Shown here piece by piece: positions 8,659 through 19,000 of a DNA stretch of 56,622 nt. Each line of letters opens with the position of its first letter. The stretch's first letter is position 1. Under the pieces are notes generated by a model that saw only the letters and a list, made by a program, of their open reading frames with translations, ran no database searches and had not been told where the DNA came from. The translations under genes and the position numbers were made by a program. Origin of the DNA: Blattamonas nauphoetae (Eukaryota; Preaxostyla; Oxymonadida); contig JARBJD010000417.1 in NCBI GenBank assembly GCA_033064195.1, positions 1 through 56,622 of the forward strand, in the 5' to 3' direction.

Positions 8659-10516
8659 CTACATGATTCCTAAATCTTTGTGCAACGCTTTCAATGTGTG
8701 ATTTGGATAGTACTCAACTTTTGGTTTGCCATTACTGTATCGTAATACCCACCATGTGGTTGCAGTGGTTGCTAAAATTGGTGCAGGAGGATGAGTAAAT
8801 GTTGTCATGTTTCCACCACTTTGACTTGGATTGTAGACATTGTAGTATGTGTCAAGCTTACCTTGATAAATGGGATATGATCTTAAAGTGACAGGAACGT
8901 TTCCTTTGGAACTGATGGAATCATTACAGTTCGTTGGACACCCACTTCTCTGTGTTGAAAAGCACATAAGGAAGTCAGTGTTGTCATGAATCGGTCGAAC
9001 TCTTGTCATTGTCTCATTGGGATAATTCTGATCACCAGTGAGTTTCTCTTCAACGAGAGAATCTGTCAGTGATCGCTCCAAGTCGTCAGGAACAGCTAGA
9101 TAGGAATCGAGATTAAGAGTCGATAATGCAAATTGATAGAAGCGAGCTCCAATTGTTGTTGTCGGTTGATCTGGATAGTATTTGTCGAGTAGATTCACTT
9201 GGATATCCTTCTGCATTGGATTGTGGAAACAAGTGACTTCATTGTCGTAGTGACGGAAGAGAAGCATGATGTCCTTGGCATTAACAACCACCATTTGTTG
9301 AGTGCAATTAATGCCTGTTTCAGTTGGTGTCTTCTGAAATGGATAGAACGATATCTTTCTGCTGGAATAGTTCCTGGACGATCCTGATACATTTTCTTGA
9401 GATTCTCTTTCGCAATTTCTTTCATATTGTATCCAGAGCTCATGCAATACACATCATCAATTTGATACTCGGTGATGTTTAGTGAGATGTACTGATCCAC
9501 GTATTCTGGTTCTGTCGTAACTGTACCAGCTGATGAATACACAATGTCTTTCGTAACTGATGGTTGCAGAAATGATTGACCAATTTGAACGAAGTTCTTT
9601 GTGCATGAGGTTACGAGATTGTTTAAGAAATAGGGACGATGCTGAATACAATCGGCAATTGATGCTTTTATCTTAGGCGCTGCAGCAGTCCCAGTAACGA
9701 TTAATGAAAGTGTGTTCTTCAGAGTGAGTTCAGGATTAACTGGACAACACACAAATGCATCTTCATTGATGTGAACGCTCAGTTTCAAATCTCCAAAGAG
9801 ACACGCAGGATAGTCAGTCATTCCAGAGAAGATGAGAAGATCTTCAAGATTGATTGACACACGAATAGGTACATCAATACTGTCTTTGAATACTCCAGTT
9901 CCAGAAGTTGTTGTGAAATCAGAAAGTGGAATATAAACACCAGCAACAGATTCGTCATGATTCCATGCATTCTGCCAAGGTGTGTGACAATGTTTACGAT
10001 TCTCCAATTGACTCTTTGGCTTGATCATATTGTAGATGTGAGACTCCATTGACACGTCATTAGTTGTTGTGCTGATGATTCTCTGATTGTTGTGAAGAAC
10101 AGTAAGGTCACGAAAGATTGATGCCGAATGTTTGAGTCCAACGAATATGAATATCCTCTCATTCATGTACGATCCATTTTACTGGAATTTGTCTTCCAAT
10201 TATTCACTTTAAGCCTTGCTGTCATAGTGAACGTAATGAATGAATCATCAATTTGACAGATGTCCTGATTCCCAGTCAACGGAATGATTCTCTCTTGTCC
10301 CGTGAAGAAGCGTGCATTCTCTGATGGTTTCAATTCTTGAATAGAAGTACTGTGTGCTCCATCATTCATTAGGTAATTGATGTGGTGTTCAGACATTAGT
10401 TGTTGTTGAATTTGACCAATATCATCTCGAGTGTACTTGATTGATCCAGTTGTATTTCCAGTCAGTGATGATGCTCCAGTTCTTTTGTTTGTCAGATGTG
10501 TTATATGCGAGTTCAT
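8659..10516 (-). pseudogene. Major capsid protein paralogue B, Polinton 1 (broken)
   Basis: This is the counterpart of the whole 625-residue protein at 37545-39422. It begins at the ATG at 10516 with MNSHITHLTNKRTGASSLTG, preceded by TTTTTATTTTTGATAAA. Segments resemble capsid paralogue A, including the FGDLKLSVHINEDAF strand region and the C-terminal WWVLRYSNGKPKVEYYPNH. It is broken in about two places. The tandem arrangement of two capsid-type genes is conserved in both elements. Confidence 0.75.
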
Positions 10517-10540
10517 TTTATCAAAAATAAAAAAACAATA
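10517..10540 (-). promoter_or_regulatory. T-rich promoter-like motif before capsid paralogue B
   Basis: On the minus strand the sequence reads TTTTTTTATTTTTGATAAA directly before the ATG. The identical arrangement precedes the twin gene at 39422. Confidence 0.55.
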
Positions 10541-10544
10541 ATGC

Positions 10545-10846
10545 TTATTTCTTTTTCAGTTTCTTCTTCTTTGCTTTAGGTTTCAGCTTTTCTTCCAATC
10601 GCAGTATTTCACCTCTGAGCTTGTTCGCAACTGCAGTGTTTCCTTCATTCATTGCTTGCTCATATTGTGCCATCTTTTCTGCATGGATTTGCTGATCCGA
10701 TTTCACATCTGGTATCATCTCAACACCTGTCTGTGCGACCTTAGAAATCAGTGGTCCAACGAAGGGAATGAGATTCAGAAATGGAGCTCCAACTCTGAGT
10801 ATGTTTTTCCGACTGCTGCTAATTTTGATAACCAACCTGGTGCCAT
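10545..10846 (-). pseudogene. Small MAPG-starting virion-like protein 1, Polinton 1 (broken)
   Basis: About 100 residues when read from the ATG at 10846, which follows TTTTTTATTTTTTACATAA. Recognisable parts are a hydrophobic segment (APFLNLIPFVGPLISKVAQTG), a helical charged stretch (EKMAQYEQAMNEGNTAVANK) and a lysine-rich tail (KPKAKKKKLKKK). The hydrophobic plus basic layout recalls small membrane-active or core proteins of adenovirus-like capsids; this is inference. It carries about one break. The twin is at 39451-39747. Confidence 0.55.
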
Positions 10847-10882
10847 TTATGTAAAAAATAAAAAACTCAGAACACAAACAAA

Positions 10883-11198
10883 TTATAATCCTTTGAATTG
10901 AATTTTGGAATTTGATGATTGAGGCATGTCATCGTTTGAATACCGTCCATTTCGTGGAGGTTCATAATCAATCATCTGTGGTTGTTGTGGTGCTCGATTG
11001 ATTGCTTTGTTTTGCTGGTACACATCCATCATTCCGCCTAAAGCCACTGAGGATTCCTCCTGCTGTTTGTCCAAACTTGTTGTTCGTCTGTGAGAGCAAG
11101 CCACCTCCAACCTGAAGCAGTGATGGAGCAAGCGGTTTGATGAATTGAAAGAACTGTTTGCCAATATTTTTGAGTTTGTTGAAACTTCCTGGTGCCAT
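10883..11198 (-). pseudogene. Small MAPG-starting virion-like protein 2, Polinton 1 (broken)
   Basis: Begins MAPGSFNKLKNIGKQFFQF at the ATG at 11198, next to a T-rich motif. The first 50 residues are amphipathic and hydrophobic (FIKPLAPSLLQVGGGLLSQ) with a glycine-rich end. The whole twin at 39785-40135 has 116 residues. It shares its first four residues with the neighbouring small gene, suggesting a related pair. The amphipathic N-terminus resembles membrane-lytic minor capsid proteins in general style only. About one break. Confidence 0.55.
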
Positions 11199-11235
11199 TT
11201 ATGTAAAAATAAAAAAATACAATTCATTAATTTTT

Positions 11236-11823
11236 CTAACGAGGAATTGCCTTTGTCAATGAAATTCCATAATTGAGTATAGTGTTGTATGCTTCGTTGA
11301 AGGCAATGCTCATATCTTTTCCACCAACAAGAATCTTGAAAATTGTTCGAAAGATTGGTAGTTTATTCAGACATAGACACTTGTCAGACAAATCATCCAG
11401 TTCGATCACCACATCATTGATTCCAGTGAGTGTAGCAATCAGTGCACATAAATCACTTTGGTTTGTGATCAGTTTCTTCGATGGTTCAATGAGATTATTC
11501 AGTAGTTTCTTTTCACAAGCAAATGCATTCTTGTAAACAAGCAATAATTGATCTTTGAATGCTGCAATGTTGGATGTGTACTCACGAAGTGGGATTGAAC
11601 GACTTTGGATTGGTGCAGATGGATAGATCTCCATTGGTGGTGGATCATACGTACCTGGAACATTCTCTAGTTCAACATTTGCACCTTGTTCATTTCGATC
11701 TTCGAGCTTTGGTCTTCCAGAAGATGCTCCTTTATTGTCGATGATGACATTTTTGGTGATTGACGTTGGAACTGAAGAAGAACTTGTGTGTTTCGTAAAC
11801 TGACAACTTAGAATTGGTTGCAT
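11236..11823 (-). CDS. Conserved ~195-residue Polinton protein, unknown, Polinton 1
   Basis: Read from the ATG at 11823; a GTG one codon upstream is ignored because the T-rich motif and twin agree on the ATG. The first 85 residues are polar, proline-rich and probably disordered. The rest is helical (AFACEKKLLNNLIEPSKKL) with a hydrophobic stretch DLCALIATLTGINDVVIEL. The twin at 40171-40755 is closely similar. It sits within the capsid gene block, so a structural or scaffolding role is plausible. No known domain recognised. Confidence 0.65.
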   Translation of the reverse strand: MQPILSCQFTKHTSSSSVPTSITKNVIIDNKGASSGRPKLEDRNEQGANVELENVPGTYDPPPMEIYPSAPIQSRSIPLREYTSNIAAFKDQLLLVYKNAFACEKKLLNNLIEPSKKLITNQSDLCALIATLTGINDVVIELDDLSDKCLCLNKLPIFRTIFKILVGGKDMSIAFNEAYNTILNYGISLTKAIPR

Positions 11824-11859
11824 CACTTTCTATAAAAATAAAAATATATATTTATGTTT

Positions 11860-12813
11860 TTAATCACTCATATCTTTCTCCAAGTGTGCGAATCGAGCAT
11901 ATTCAGACATATGTCCTGTTTGGAATCTACCGATATCTCCCGTTCTTGTTCGGTACGCTGCAGTTGTCTGTTCGTTCACAAATGTTGAGATGTTTGCTGA
12001 ATAACGACCAAGGAAAGTTTGCAAATCTTCTGTTTTTGTGATGATTTCGAGGAACTGGGGATGAATTTGTTCCTTAAACGCTTTTCTTGCTTTCGTCCTC
12101 TGATGATCTGGATTTGAACTGATGAAACCTTCAACATAGTCTTCAAGCCACTGATCCCACATCTTTGATGCAATCTTGGATTGAATGGAATTGAAAACCA
12201 TATTGTCCAACACATTTTTGCTGAGATCTGCTGGTTGATCTCGACTTGCCCGATACACCTTCAAAGTATCATTCATGAATTCACCAACTGCTTTCTTCAA
12301 TATTGCATAAGGTTGTTGTGATCGTTGTGCTTGCATTTCTTGGTAGTTGACTTCACGATAGTTTCCTGGTAAATCGTATGTTCCAGTTTTGAGGAAGTTG
12401 TTGTGTGCAGCTTTGATTCTTCTTCCATGATCTTGACGAAATGATGAGTATGAAGTTTGTCTTCGCATATCTGGTGTTGGATTCATTGAATAGTATGTCT
12501 CGACGACAGGTCGACTGTTGTATGATACAAGCATGAAACCATTTGCTGCAACCAGATCTCCATTGTCTTTGTCGTTGACCATCACATCAGGAACTTTTCC
12601 AGGTTTTTCCATCTGAACCGTCCAATTTTGTCCAGTCCTTTCAATGTATTCCAAAGCTGATGGAACACTACTGAGTGCAGAATTGAATTTGGTGCGAATG
12701 TCATCATCAGCATAGATTCTTTTCATTGCATCCAAAGCCCCCTGATCATATCTCATTTTCGGTTTCTTCGCTGGTGCTTTTCTCTTTGCGGGAATGTATT
12801 GTATCTTCGACAT
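11860..12813 (-). CDS. Conserved ~317-residue Polinton protein, unknown, Polinton 1
   Basis: The start is placed at the ATG at 12813 (MSKIQYIPAKRKAPAKKPK), since the twin starts MSQKIVYVQPQRKAQAKKPR and the T-rich motif TTTTTTATTTTGTATG sits just upstream. The N-terminus is strongly basic (residues 1-22) and suits nucleic acid binding. The body is mixed helical with ETYYSMNPTPDMRR and NVLDNMVFNSIQSKIASKMWDQW conserved between copies. It is transcribed divergently from the packaging ATPase, which suggests a genome-packaging or core role. I cannot assign a family. I looked for a His-Asp-Cys protease triad and saw none. Confidence 0.65.
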   Translation of the reverse strand: MSKIQYIPAKRKAPAKKPKMRYDQGALDAMKRIYADDDIRTKFNSALSSVPSALEYIERTGQNWTVQMEKPGKVPDVMVNDKDNGDLVAANGFMLVSYNSRPVVETYYSMNPTPDMRRQTSYSSFRQDHGRRIKAAHNNFLKTGTYDLPGNYREVNYQEMQAQRSQQPYAILKKAVGEFMNDTLKVYRASRDQPADLSKNVLDNMVFNSIQSKIASKMWDQWLEDYVEGFISSNPDHQRTKARKAFKEQIHPQFLEIITKTEDLQTFLGRYSANISTFVNEQTTAAYRTRTGDIGRFQTGHMSEYARFAHLEKDMSD

Positions 12814-12872
12814 TGTGTTTTCATACAAAATAAAAAATCCAAAACTATATTTTAATTAGAGAGAAATCATAA
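12814..12872. promoter_or_regulatory. Divergent intergenic promoter region, Polinton 1
   Basis: A 59-bp gap separates the divergent starts at 12813 (-) and 12873 (+). It contains TTTTTTATTTTGTATG on the minus strand and TATATTTTAATTAGAG on the plus strand. The same two elements occur at 41735-41795. Confidence 0.5.
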
Positions 12873-13754
12873 ATGAAAAGATCTTCAACAACAAAACCTT
12901 TTGTTTCGCGGAGGGTGGAACCCTCTTCGCTTACAGCATACATGAATGCAAAACTGAGTGAAGCATCTAGTAGGAATGTTTCTCATGAAGTGCAATCACA
13001 AATACATCCAGACCTAAATTTCAATCGCAACAGTGTCAATGTCCTCGTTGGAAACAGAGGAAGTGGAAAAACATTCAATGCTCTTCGAGAGGTTGCCAAG
13101 CTCCAGAATGTTCAAGTTAGAAATGAATTATTCCATCTCTTTGTCTTCGTCACTGATAAGAACATCGATCCAACTTTCGACAAATTCAAACCAATACTGA
13201 ACGTTCCGTATGTGAAAGTGAAATACGATGATGCTCTTCCATTTCTGTTGGAACTCTCTGAATCGAAAGCTGCGTATGAAGAGATCATTGACAACCAGTG
13301 GCAAAACAGAATTACTGTTGAATGCAGAGATGATCTCTTTGATGCTCTATACATTGATGACTTCTCAGTGAAGAATCTCCAAACAATTATTCTCCTTGAT
13401 GACTGTCGCAGAATCCTAGGTGAACGAAGAACATCCAAAAATAGAATGACAATGATGGACTTATTATTGGAGAATCGACAACCGAAATTCACATTCTTTC
13501 TGACGATGCATGAGCTCTTCAGTTTGTCACCAGATATGAAGTCAAACATTGATTCAATGTGGATCTTTGGAGGATTCAACAAAGAACGAATCAGTAGAGT
13601 CTATCCTCAGTTGAACTCACCAATTGATATTGGACACTTCTGGAATGTCTATCAACGAAAACAAAAATGTGAAGCAATCATTCTTCGATACAACACAGAT
13701 GGAGTTGCACTGACAGAGATCAACAAAGAAGGTTTAGACCGAACTGTCCGTTAA
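12873..13754 (+). CDS. FtsK/HerA-type genome-packaging ATPase, Polinton 1
   Basis: 293 residues. Walker A is VLVGNRGSGKTF with G60NRGSGKT67; Walker B is TIILLDD at about 171-177. A conserved sensor-like segment FFLTMHELFSLSPDMKSNID follows. Size and motif order fit the A32/FtsK-HerA packaging ATPases of Polintons, virophages and other double-jelly-roll viruses, which drive DNA into the capsid. It is the only core gene on the plus strand besides the fiber, and it is transcribed away from the 317-residue gene. The frame is whole and very close to the copy at 41796-42677. Confidence 0.88.
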   Translation: MKRSSTTKPFVSRRVEPSSLTAYMNAKLSEASSRNVSHEVQSQIHPDLNFNRNSVNVLVGNRGSGKTFNALREVAKLQNVQVRNELFHLFVFVTDKNIDPTFDKFKPILNVPYVKVKYDDALPFLLELSESKAAYEEIIDNQWQNRITVECRDDLFDALYIDDFSVKNLQTIILLDDCRRILGERRTSKNRMTMMDLLLENRQPKFTFFLTMHELFSLSPDMKSNIDSMWIFGGFNKERISRVYPQLNSPIDIGHFWNVYQRKQKCEAIILRYNTDGVALTEINKEGLDRTVR

Positions 13755-13816
13755 CTCTTGGATAAGGTTACCAATAGTCTCGTCAAGACTTCGTAGCCTC
13801 ATGCTGAGAGTGTCTG

Positions 13817-14086
13817 TTAACGTTCGAATTGATTCTTCAATGTCTGAAAGTCTTTGATCAATCGAGGTGATTCACCGTTGTTCTCTGTACTTGATTTCCT
13901 TAGTGCGATCTCACCTCTTATTTTTGTGATTCTGTATCCATCAATTCTGATTAACCTTTTCAGTTTCTGAGTTGTGTATTTATTCAGTTCTTCTCTGTTC
14001 TTTTCCAAATGTCTCTGAAAGTCATAGATGTTTTCAAAACATTTCTGTTCAGGATCAAACGGTTCTAAAATTTTCAGTGATGACAT
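13817..14086 (-). CDS. Small helical Polinton protein, Polinton 1
   Basis: About 89 residues starting MSSLKILEPFDPEQK at the ATG at 14086, with TATTTTTATTCC just upstream. It is rich in Lys, Glu, Arg and Gln and predicted helical (FQRHLEKNREELNKYTTQKLKRLI). The twin at 42657-43016 has 119 residues and continues as a coiled coil that overlaps the ATPase gene end; this copy looks shorter and may be broken. Unknown function; the position beside ATPase and integrase suggests an accessory to one of them. Confidence 0.5.
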   Translation of the reverse strand: MSSLKILEPFDPEQKCFENIYDFQRHLEKNREELNKYTTQKLKRLIRIDGYRITKIRGEIALRKSSTENNGESPRLIKDFQTLKNQFER

Positions 14087-14121
14087 TTCAATGGAATAAA
14101 AATATTTGAAACAGTTTTGAT

Positions 14122-16047
14122 TTAAACTAAATTGAACTCATTAATGAACTCAGGAGTTAAATTGTCAATTGAGTCTGCATGGAACTTTGTGTGTTGGATT
14201 GGAACGTACACTATTTTTGACAGACACGTGAGACCATTCAGTAGAGTAGCTACAACATTTCCGTGTTTGTACTCAATGAATTGTCCAACAAATTGAAACT
14301 GTCTTCGCTTCTTCTGAAACTTGGCAACAGTCTTGTCCAAATCAAGGTGAATCAACAGAATGTTTCCTGGTTTGTATCGCCAAAGCAGCTGTGTAGTCTG
14401 TTGTCTTTGGATGGTCTTCAAGTGTTCTTCACAACTGGAGATATATAATGCTTCGATTTCTCGATTGCTTTGTGCTTGTTGTGGAGTGAACTTATTCCAG
14501 TACGCTCGATGTGGAGTCATGTTGTAGTATTCCACCATCTGATTCATCATTGAATGATTTGCCATTTGTGTTGCATTGTCTTGGAATCCATCTCTGATTG
14601 TTCTGATCACTCGATCGACAATTCTGTTGTGATTTGTGAATGGTGAACTTGTGAAATATGTACTGACCTTTTGTTTCTTGAAATACGTTGTTGCTTCTCC
14701 ACTTGTCCATGCTGCTTCTCCATCACCACGAATGTTGTTAACTTGAACACCACGATGGTTAATCAGATCATTGATTGCAGTCTTGACTTTCCTCCATGAT
14801 TTATCCAGAACTGGAATTACTACAAGGTATTTGGTGTTGATGTTGATGGCAAATAGGTAAATCTGAAGAACTGTTTTCGACGTTGGTGATTGGATAAAGA
14901 CAAGATCAATTTCCCAGGATCCAAACTTGGGAGAAAAGTAAGGTCTGTCACATTTCTGAGGAACCTTTTTGTCTGATGTCTTTTCTGAATCTCCAGTGAC
15001 GTCTTTGGACATAAAGTGCATCTTTGATCGAAACGGATATTGTATTTTTGTCACGGCTTTTGGAATCGTTGGTTGGTCAATCATCAATGTGTTACCTCCT
15101 TGTTCCCTCCTTATTTTCCGAGGATGTGTAGAATCCCATCGGTGAACATATTCATCGTACCATTCCTGAAATGATCTTCCACCAAATGGAATTTGTTTAG
15201 GATGTGCTAAAATGAACTCAGTTTCGTCATTTCCGAGAGTTCTGCTTACGTGTGAAAGAATAAACATATTTCGATTCAGTTTCTTTGATTCAACGATCTG
15301 TTTGTCAATGAATTGTTCCATTTTCTGTTGATTGTCCATCATTGAATTCTCTGCTTTGATTTGTTCCTCCTCTGAATTGTCCTTCTGTTGATGGTCAAAA
15401 TAGCCTTTCACTCGTTCCAACATTCCCAGTACTTGCCTTGTCGTTGGTTCGATCTTGTTGATCTCTCTCACATATGGCACAAAACCTTTGTCAATCTTCA
15501 CAATTGTTTCTGGATCTGGTGACTTGGGGATCAGTGGATCATCATCTTCAAACCTCATTTCTTTCATTGGGAATTCATATTCTGAACCAATTGATGTCGG
15601 GTTTCTCTTCTGTCCAGGAATGATTGGAGATTCAGGTGTTTCAATAGCAATTGGTTGGGGAAGTTGTGTTGGAATTACGATGGCTGGTGGTTGATTGAAA
15701 TGAATATTCTGTGCTTCCTGATAATACTGTTGATATGCTCTGTACGCTTGTCTTGCAGTGTTGTTACTAAGGATCCATCCGGTGAATTGTTTCACAAATC
15801 TTTGAACAACTATTTTTCCATCAGTAATGTTTAAATCAGGAGGTAATTCTCCATTCAGCCAATCATTGTAGTATGTCTCATCATTTGCGTCGTATTGTCC
15901 ATTGGAATCATTGACATGATAGGTTGGTAAAATCTGGGAAAACGTAAGTGTGGTATTGTATATTTTTGTCTGAGAATGGCGCGAACTGTCCAGGAGGTTC
16001 TTCACTATTCGATCAATTTGTGTTGAATTCAAAAACGGTCTAGTCAT
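14122..16047 (-). CDS. DDE integrase with long N-terminal extension, Polinton 1
   Basis: 641 residues, ATG at 16047, T-rich motif immediately upstream. The RNase H-fold core shows WEIDLVF (Asp near 380), IRGDGEAAW (Asp near 441) and, exactly 35 residues later, NRIVDRVIRTIRD (acidic residue near 477), the D,D(35) spacing of retroviral-type integrases. After it comes TPHRAYWNKFTPQQA and a C-terminal SH3-like beta region (LLWRYKPGNILLIH) as in Polinton integrases, which insert the element into host DNA. The N-terminal ~350 residues have no known domain and no clear HHCC finger. The frame looks whole. Confidence 0.88.
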   Translation of the reverse strand: MTRPFLNSTQIDRIVKNLLDSSRHSQTKIYNTTLTFSQILPTYHVNDSNGQYDANDETYYNDWLNGELPPDLNITDGKIVVQRFVKQFTGWILSNNTARQAYRAYQQYYQEAQNIHFNQPPAIVIPTQLPQPIAIETPESPIIPGQKRNPTSIGSEYEFPMKEMRFEDDDPLIPKSPDPETIVKIDKGFVPYVREINKIEPTTRQVLGMLERVKGYFDHQQKDNSEEEQIKAENSMMDNQQKMEQFIDKQIVESKKLNRNMFILSHVSRTLGNDETEFILAHPKQIPFGGRSFQEWYDEYVHRWDSTHPRKIRREQGGNTLMIDQPTIPKAVTKIQYPFRSKMHFMSKDVTGDSEKTSDKKVPQKCDRPYFSPKFGSWEIDLVFIQSPTSKTVLQIYLFAININTKYLVVIPVLDKSWRKVKTAINDLINHRGVQVNNIRGDGEAAWTSGEATTYFKKQKVSTYFTSSPFTNHNRIVDRVIRTIRDGFQDNATQMANHSMMNQMVEYYNMTPHRAYWNKFTPQQAQSNREIEALYISSCEEHLKTIQRQQTTQLLWRYKPGNILLIHLDLDKTVAKFQKKRRQFQFVGQFIEYKHGNVVATLLNGLTCLSKIVYVPIQHTKFHADSIDNLTPEFINEFNLV

Positions 16048-16070
16048 TTCTGCAAAAATAAAGTTTGTGT

Positions 16071-19000
16071 TTATTCAATTATATAATCAGTTGCTTTCAG
16101 TCCATGAATGAATGGAGGACATGATTCATTTTCAAGTACGATTGCCTTCAGATGAATTCCACTGAGACTGAGTTTCTGTTGTTGTATTTTCGCTATCTCA
16201 AATCCATTGGTGTCATCGTCAGAATGAACTCTTCTTGTCTGGAAGTTCAATGATGTTGTCACTGTTTTCTCTGCATTGAGGCACTTCACTTAGTCATCAC
16301 TCGTGATATTTGTTTTCTTCAGAGACACTCCTTTGATTTTGCATTTCTCATCTAGTGAGTAACACTTTGGTGCAAGACAGATCATCTGTTCACCTTCCTT
16401 TTCAATTGCTAATCCCAACAGCTTCTTCTCATCATCAACTCCCTTTTCAGGATTGGGAAACCATTCATACTTATGAGCATCATAGAATTCCTTGTCAGCA
16501 ATAACATGTCCAAATTGTTGATGAATTCCAGCTTTTGGATCACCACTAATTGCCCAGTACGCAGAATCAGTATCACCCTCACAGAAATGAATCTTGTTCA
16601 TGTCTAGACATTTGTACATGAAGTTGTAGATGAAATTCAGATATCAGAACTTAGCATTGTCGAGTGTGAACACTGCTTCTTGTAAACATGTCTTGCATGA
16701 TGCTTTCTCTCTGTCTTCAATCACAATGTAGTTGTCCTCGTTGATCTCTCTTGTCGCCACAAATCCTTTCATCATCTGTTTCAAGTATGTTCTCTTCTCA
16801 TTGCAGATTGTGATTGAGTTGTATTTCTCGGTGTTCATTCCATCGTATCCGTAACTTCCATTGAGGTTCGTCTTACAGAACTGTTCCTTTCCTTTGTTTC
16901 CAACCTTCATTGCTTCTATTCTGTCATTCATGAATGAGGTCACAAATGGTTCAAATCCAGCATGTCTCGAGAACACCATCACACTCTTAATGTCATCAAT
17001 AATGAAGTGGCAATAGTCGATGAGGAACCACAGATAGTATGTCGAAAAGAACATATACTGATCGTGTGTGCTCAAGAGTTGGGTCAGCTTCCGTTGTTTG
17101 TCATCAGTCTTCAATCCATGTTTCTTCATCAACGAATAGGTCTTCTCTCCAATGTTCTCTTCAGTCGTATTGACCACGATGTTCCTGAAGATTGGTGGGA
17201 AGTTAATGAAATCATTTATGTACTTTTCATCGATATGTCCTTTCAGTTCTGCAACGAATAGTGTCTTCTGATTCTTGTCTTCGATAATCTTGCGACATTC
17301 TTGATCTCCTGTTGCTGTGTACATACATCTTCCTGGCATGTACATTCTGTGTTTGGTGTATGGATTGTTCTTGTTCTTGATTGACGAGAAAGCACTTGGA
17401 TAAAGTGAATTAAAGTCAACGCCACAGATATGAGTCATTTTATGTTCAGTATCTTTGGAGATCGCCTTACCGTCTTCGAACTGGAAGTGATTGATTGGTG
17501 TCACGTCTTTGATGTTCTGTCGATGTTGAACATTAGATAATCCACCAGTCACTGCTGCTCTCAGACCGTGATAAGTCTGCTCATGTGTCAAAGTCATTGG
17601 TAGTGATTTCCAGATGCAGTACTTCTTCAGTTGAATTCTCAATATTGTGAAATGCTCATCTTTGTCTGACTTGTAGGGGTTGCAGTAATCACAACAGATC
17701 TTCACGTTCTCTTTTGAATGACCTTTTGAATTGTTGATTCTATCCAGTGTTGGTCTTATTGCTTGTGTGAAGTGACATTTGCAGATGTAGCACACTCTCT
17801 TGCACTGTTCAACAAACCAGTCGTAGTCTGCTTCAGTGACATTGTTGGTAGTATTGCGATGAGCTTTCTGGTCTTGGTACCTGTATCCTTCAACTTTGAA
17901 TTTCCAGTATTGTTTGGTGATCTTGATTGGTCCAGATTCGTCACATTCGTTGTAGTCAGCATCAATATCAAAATCCTTGTAGGCACAAGCATACTTGATT
18001 GCTGAAGCATTTGCTGACAGTGAGAGATTGTACAGCATATCCACTTTGTCCTGGAAGTTGAGATCAATCGGATTAACAAGTGGTGCAATCATGCATTCAA
18101 TGTCTCTGATGTTGTAGAACTTGAGATAGTCCCATCTGTTCTTGAATCCTTGCTTGTTCCAGTCATCAAGGTAAAGTTGGTAATCAGTGTCGGACATTTC
18201 ACTGTTGTTCAGACTGGAATAGAATTCATACTTGGAGAAAGGTTCTTGTTTGCTCAGCACTGTATCGTAGTCTGATGAATCAAATGATTCGTAAGCAAAG
18301 AATGATTTCTGAAGTGTGGTGTTTCCTCCAAAAGCCTTCACTGCATTATCCAATGTCATTGGTCCTGTGTACGACATCATGTCAATGAACCGAAGAACCT
18401 GTTGTGTTTTCTCATGTCTGATCAATACTTGTTTGTACTTTGTTGTGGATCCAAGGAAGCTCACCACTTTCCAATCCTTGTCAACGAGATCACGGAAGAT
18501 GAGATTGATGTCGAATCTGGAACTGTTGAATCCAATCACACTGACTTCATTCTGTGAAGGAATCTCTGGGTCTTCATATTGATTGTTCTCGAACTGTTTC
18601 TGCATATTTGAAGAGTTCTCTGATCCATTGCTTCACAAAGTCCTTTCCATCTCGAAGATCAAAGTAGATTGACTTCACTCCTGATTTTGTTTTGATTGCT
18701 GATGCAACAGAGAGAGGTTTCAAATGTGAGATCAATTGAGTATTGTCATCAGAGAATAGAGATTGTCAAGAATGAGATCTTCCATCGTTTCGAAATCGTA
18801 AGTGATGTAGTATTGCGTTGGTTTGAATTCGTCTTTGTCTCTTTGTGTGCCATCAGAAATTCATGAGTCTTGTTGTTGAGGATGTGTGGAACATAAGGCC
18901 TTGGCGTTTTTATCAAGTGAGATTTTCTTCACATGTTTTCCATCAAGTTCCTTGCATTCTTTGAGATGCTTCTCGTAGTATGTCTTGAAGTGAGAATCCT

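Noticed and set aside
17655-17815. Intein in the polymerase
   Set aside because: No N-terminal Cys/Ser block, no terminal His-Asn, and the module is far too short; only HNH-like residues are present.
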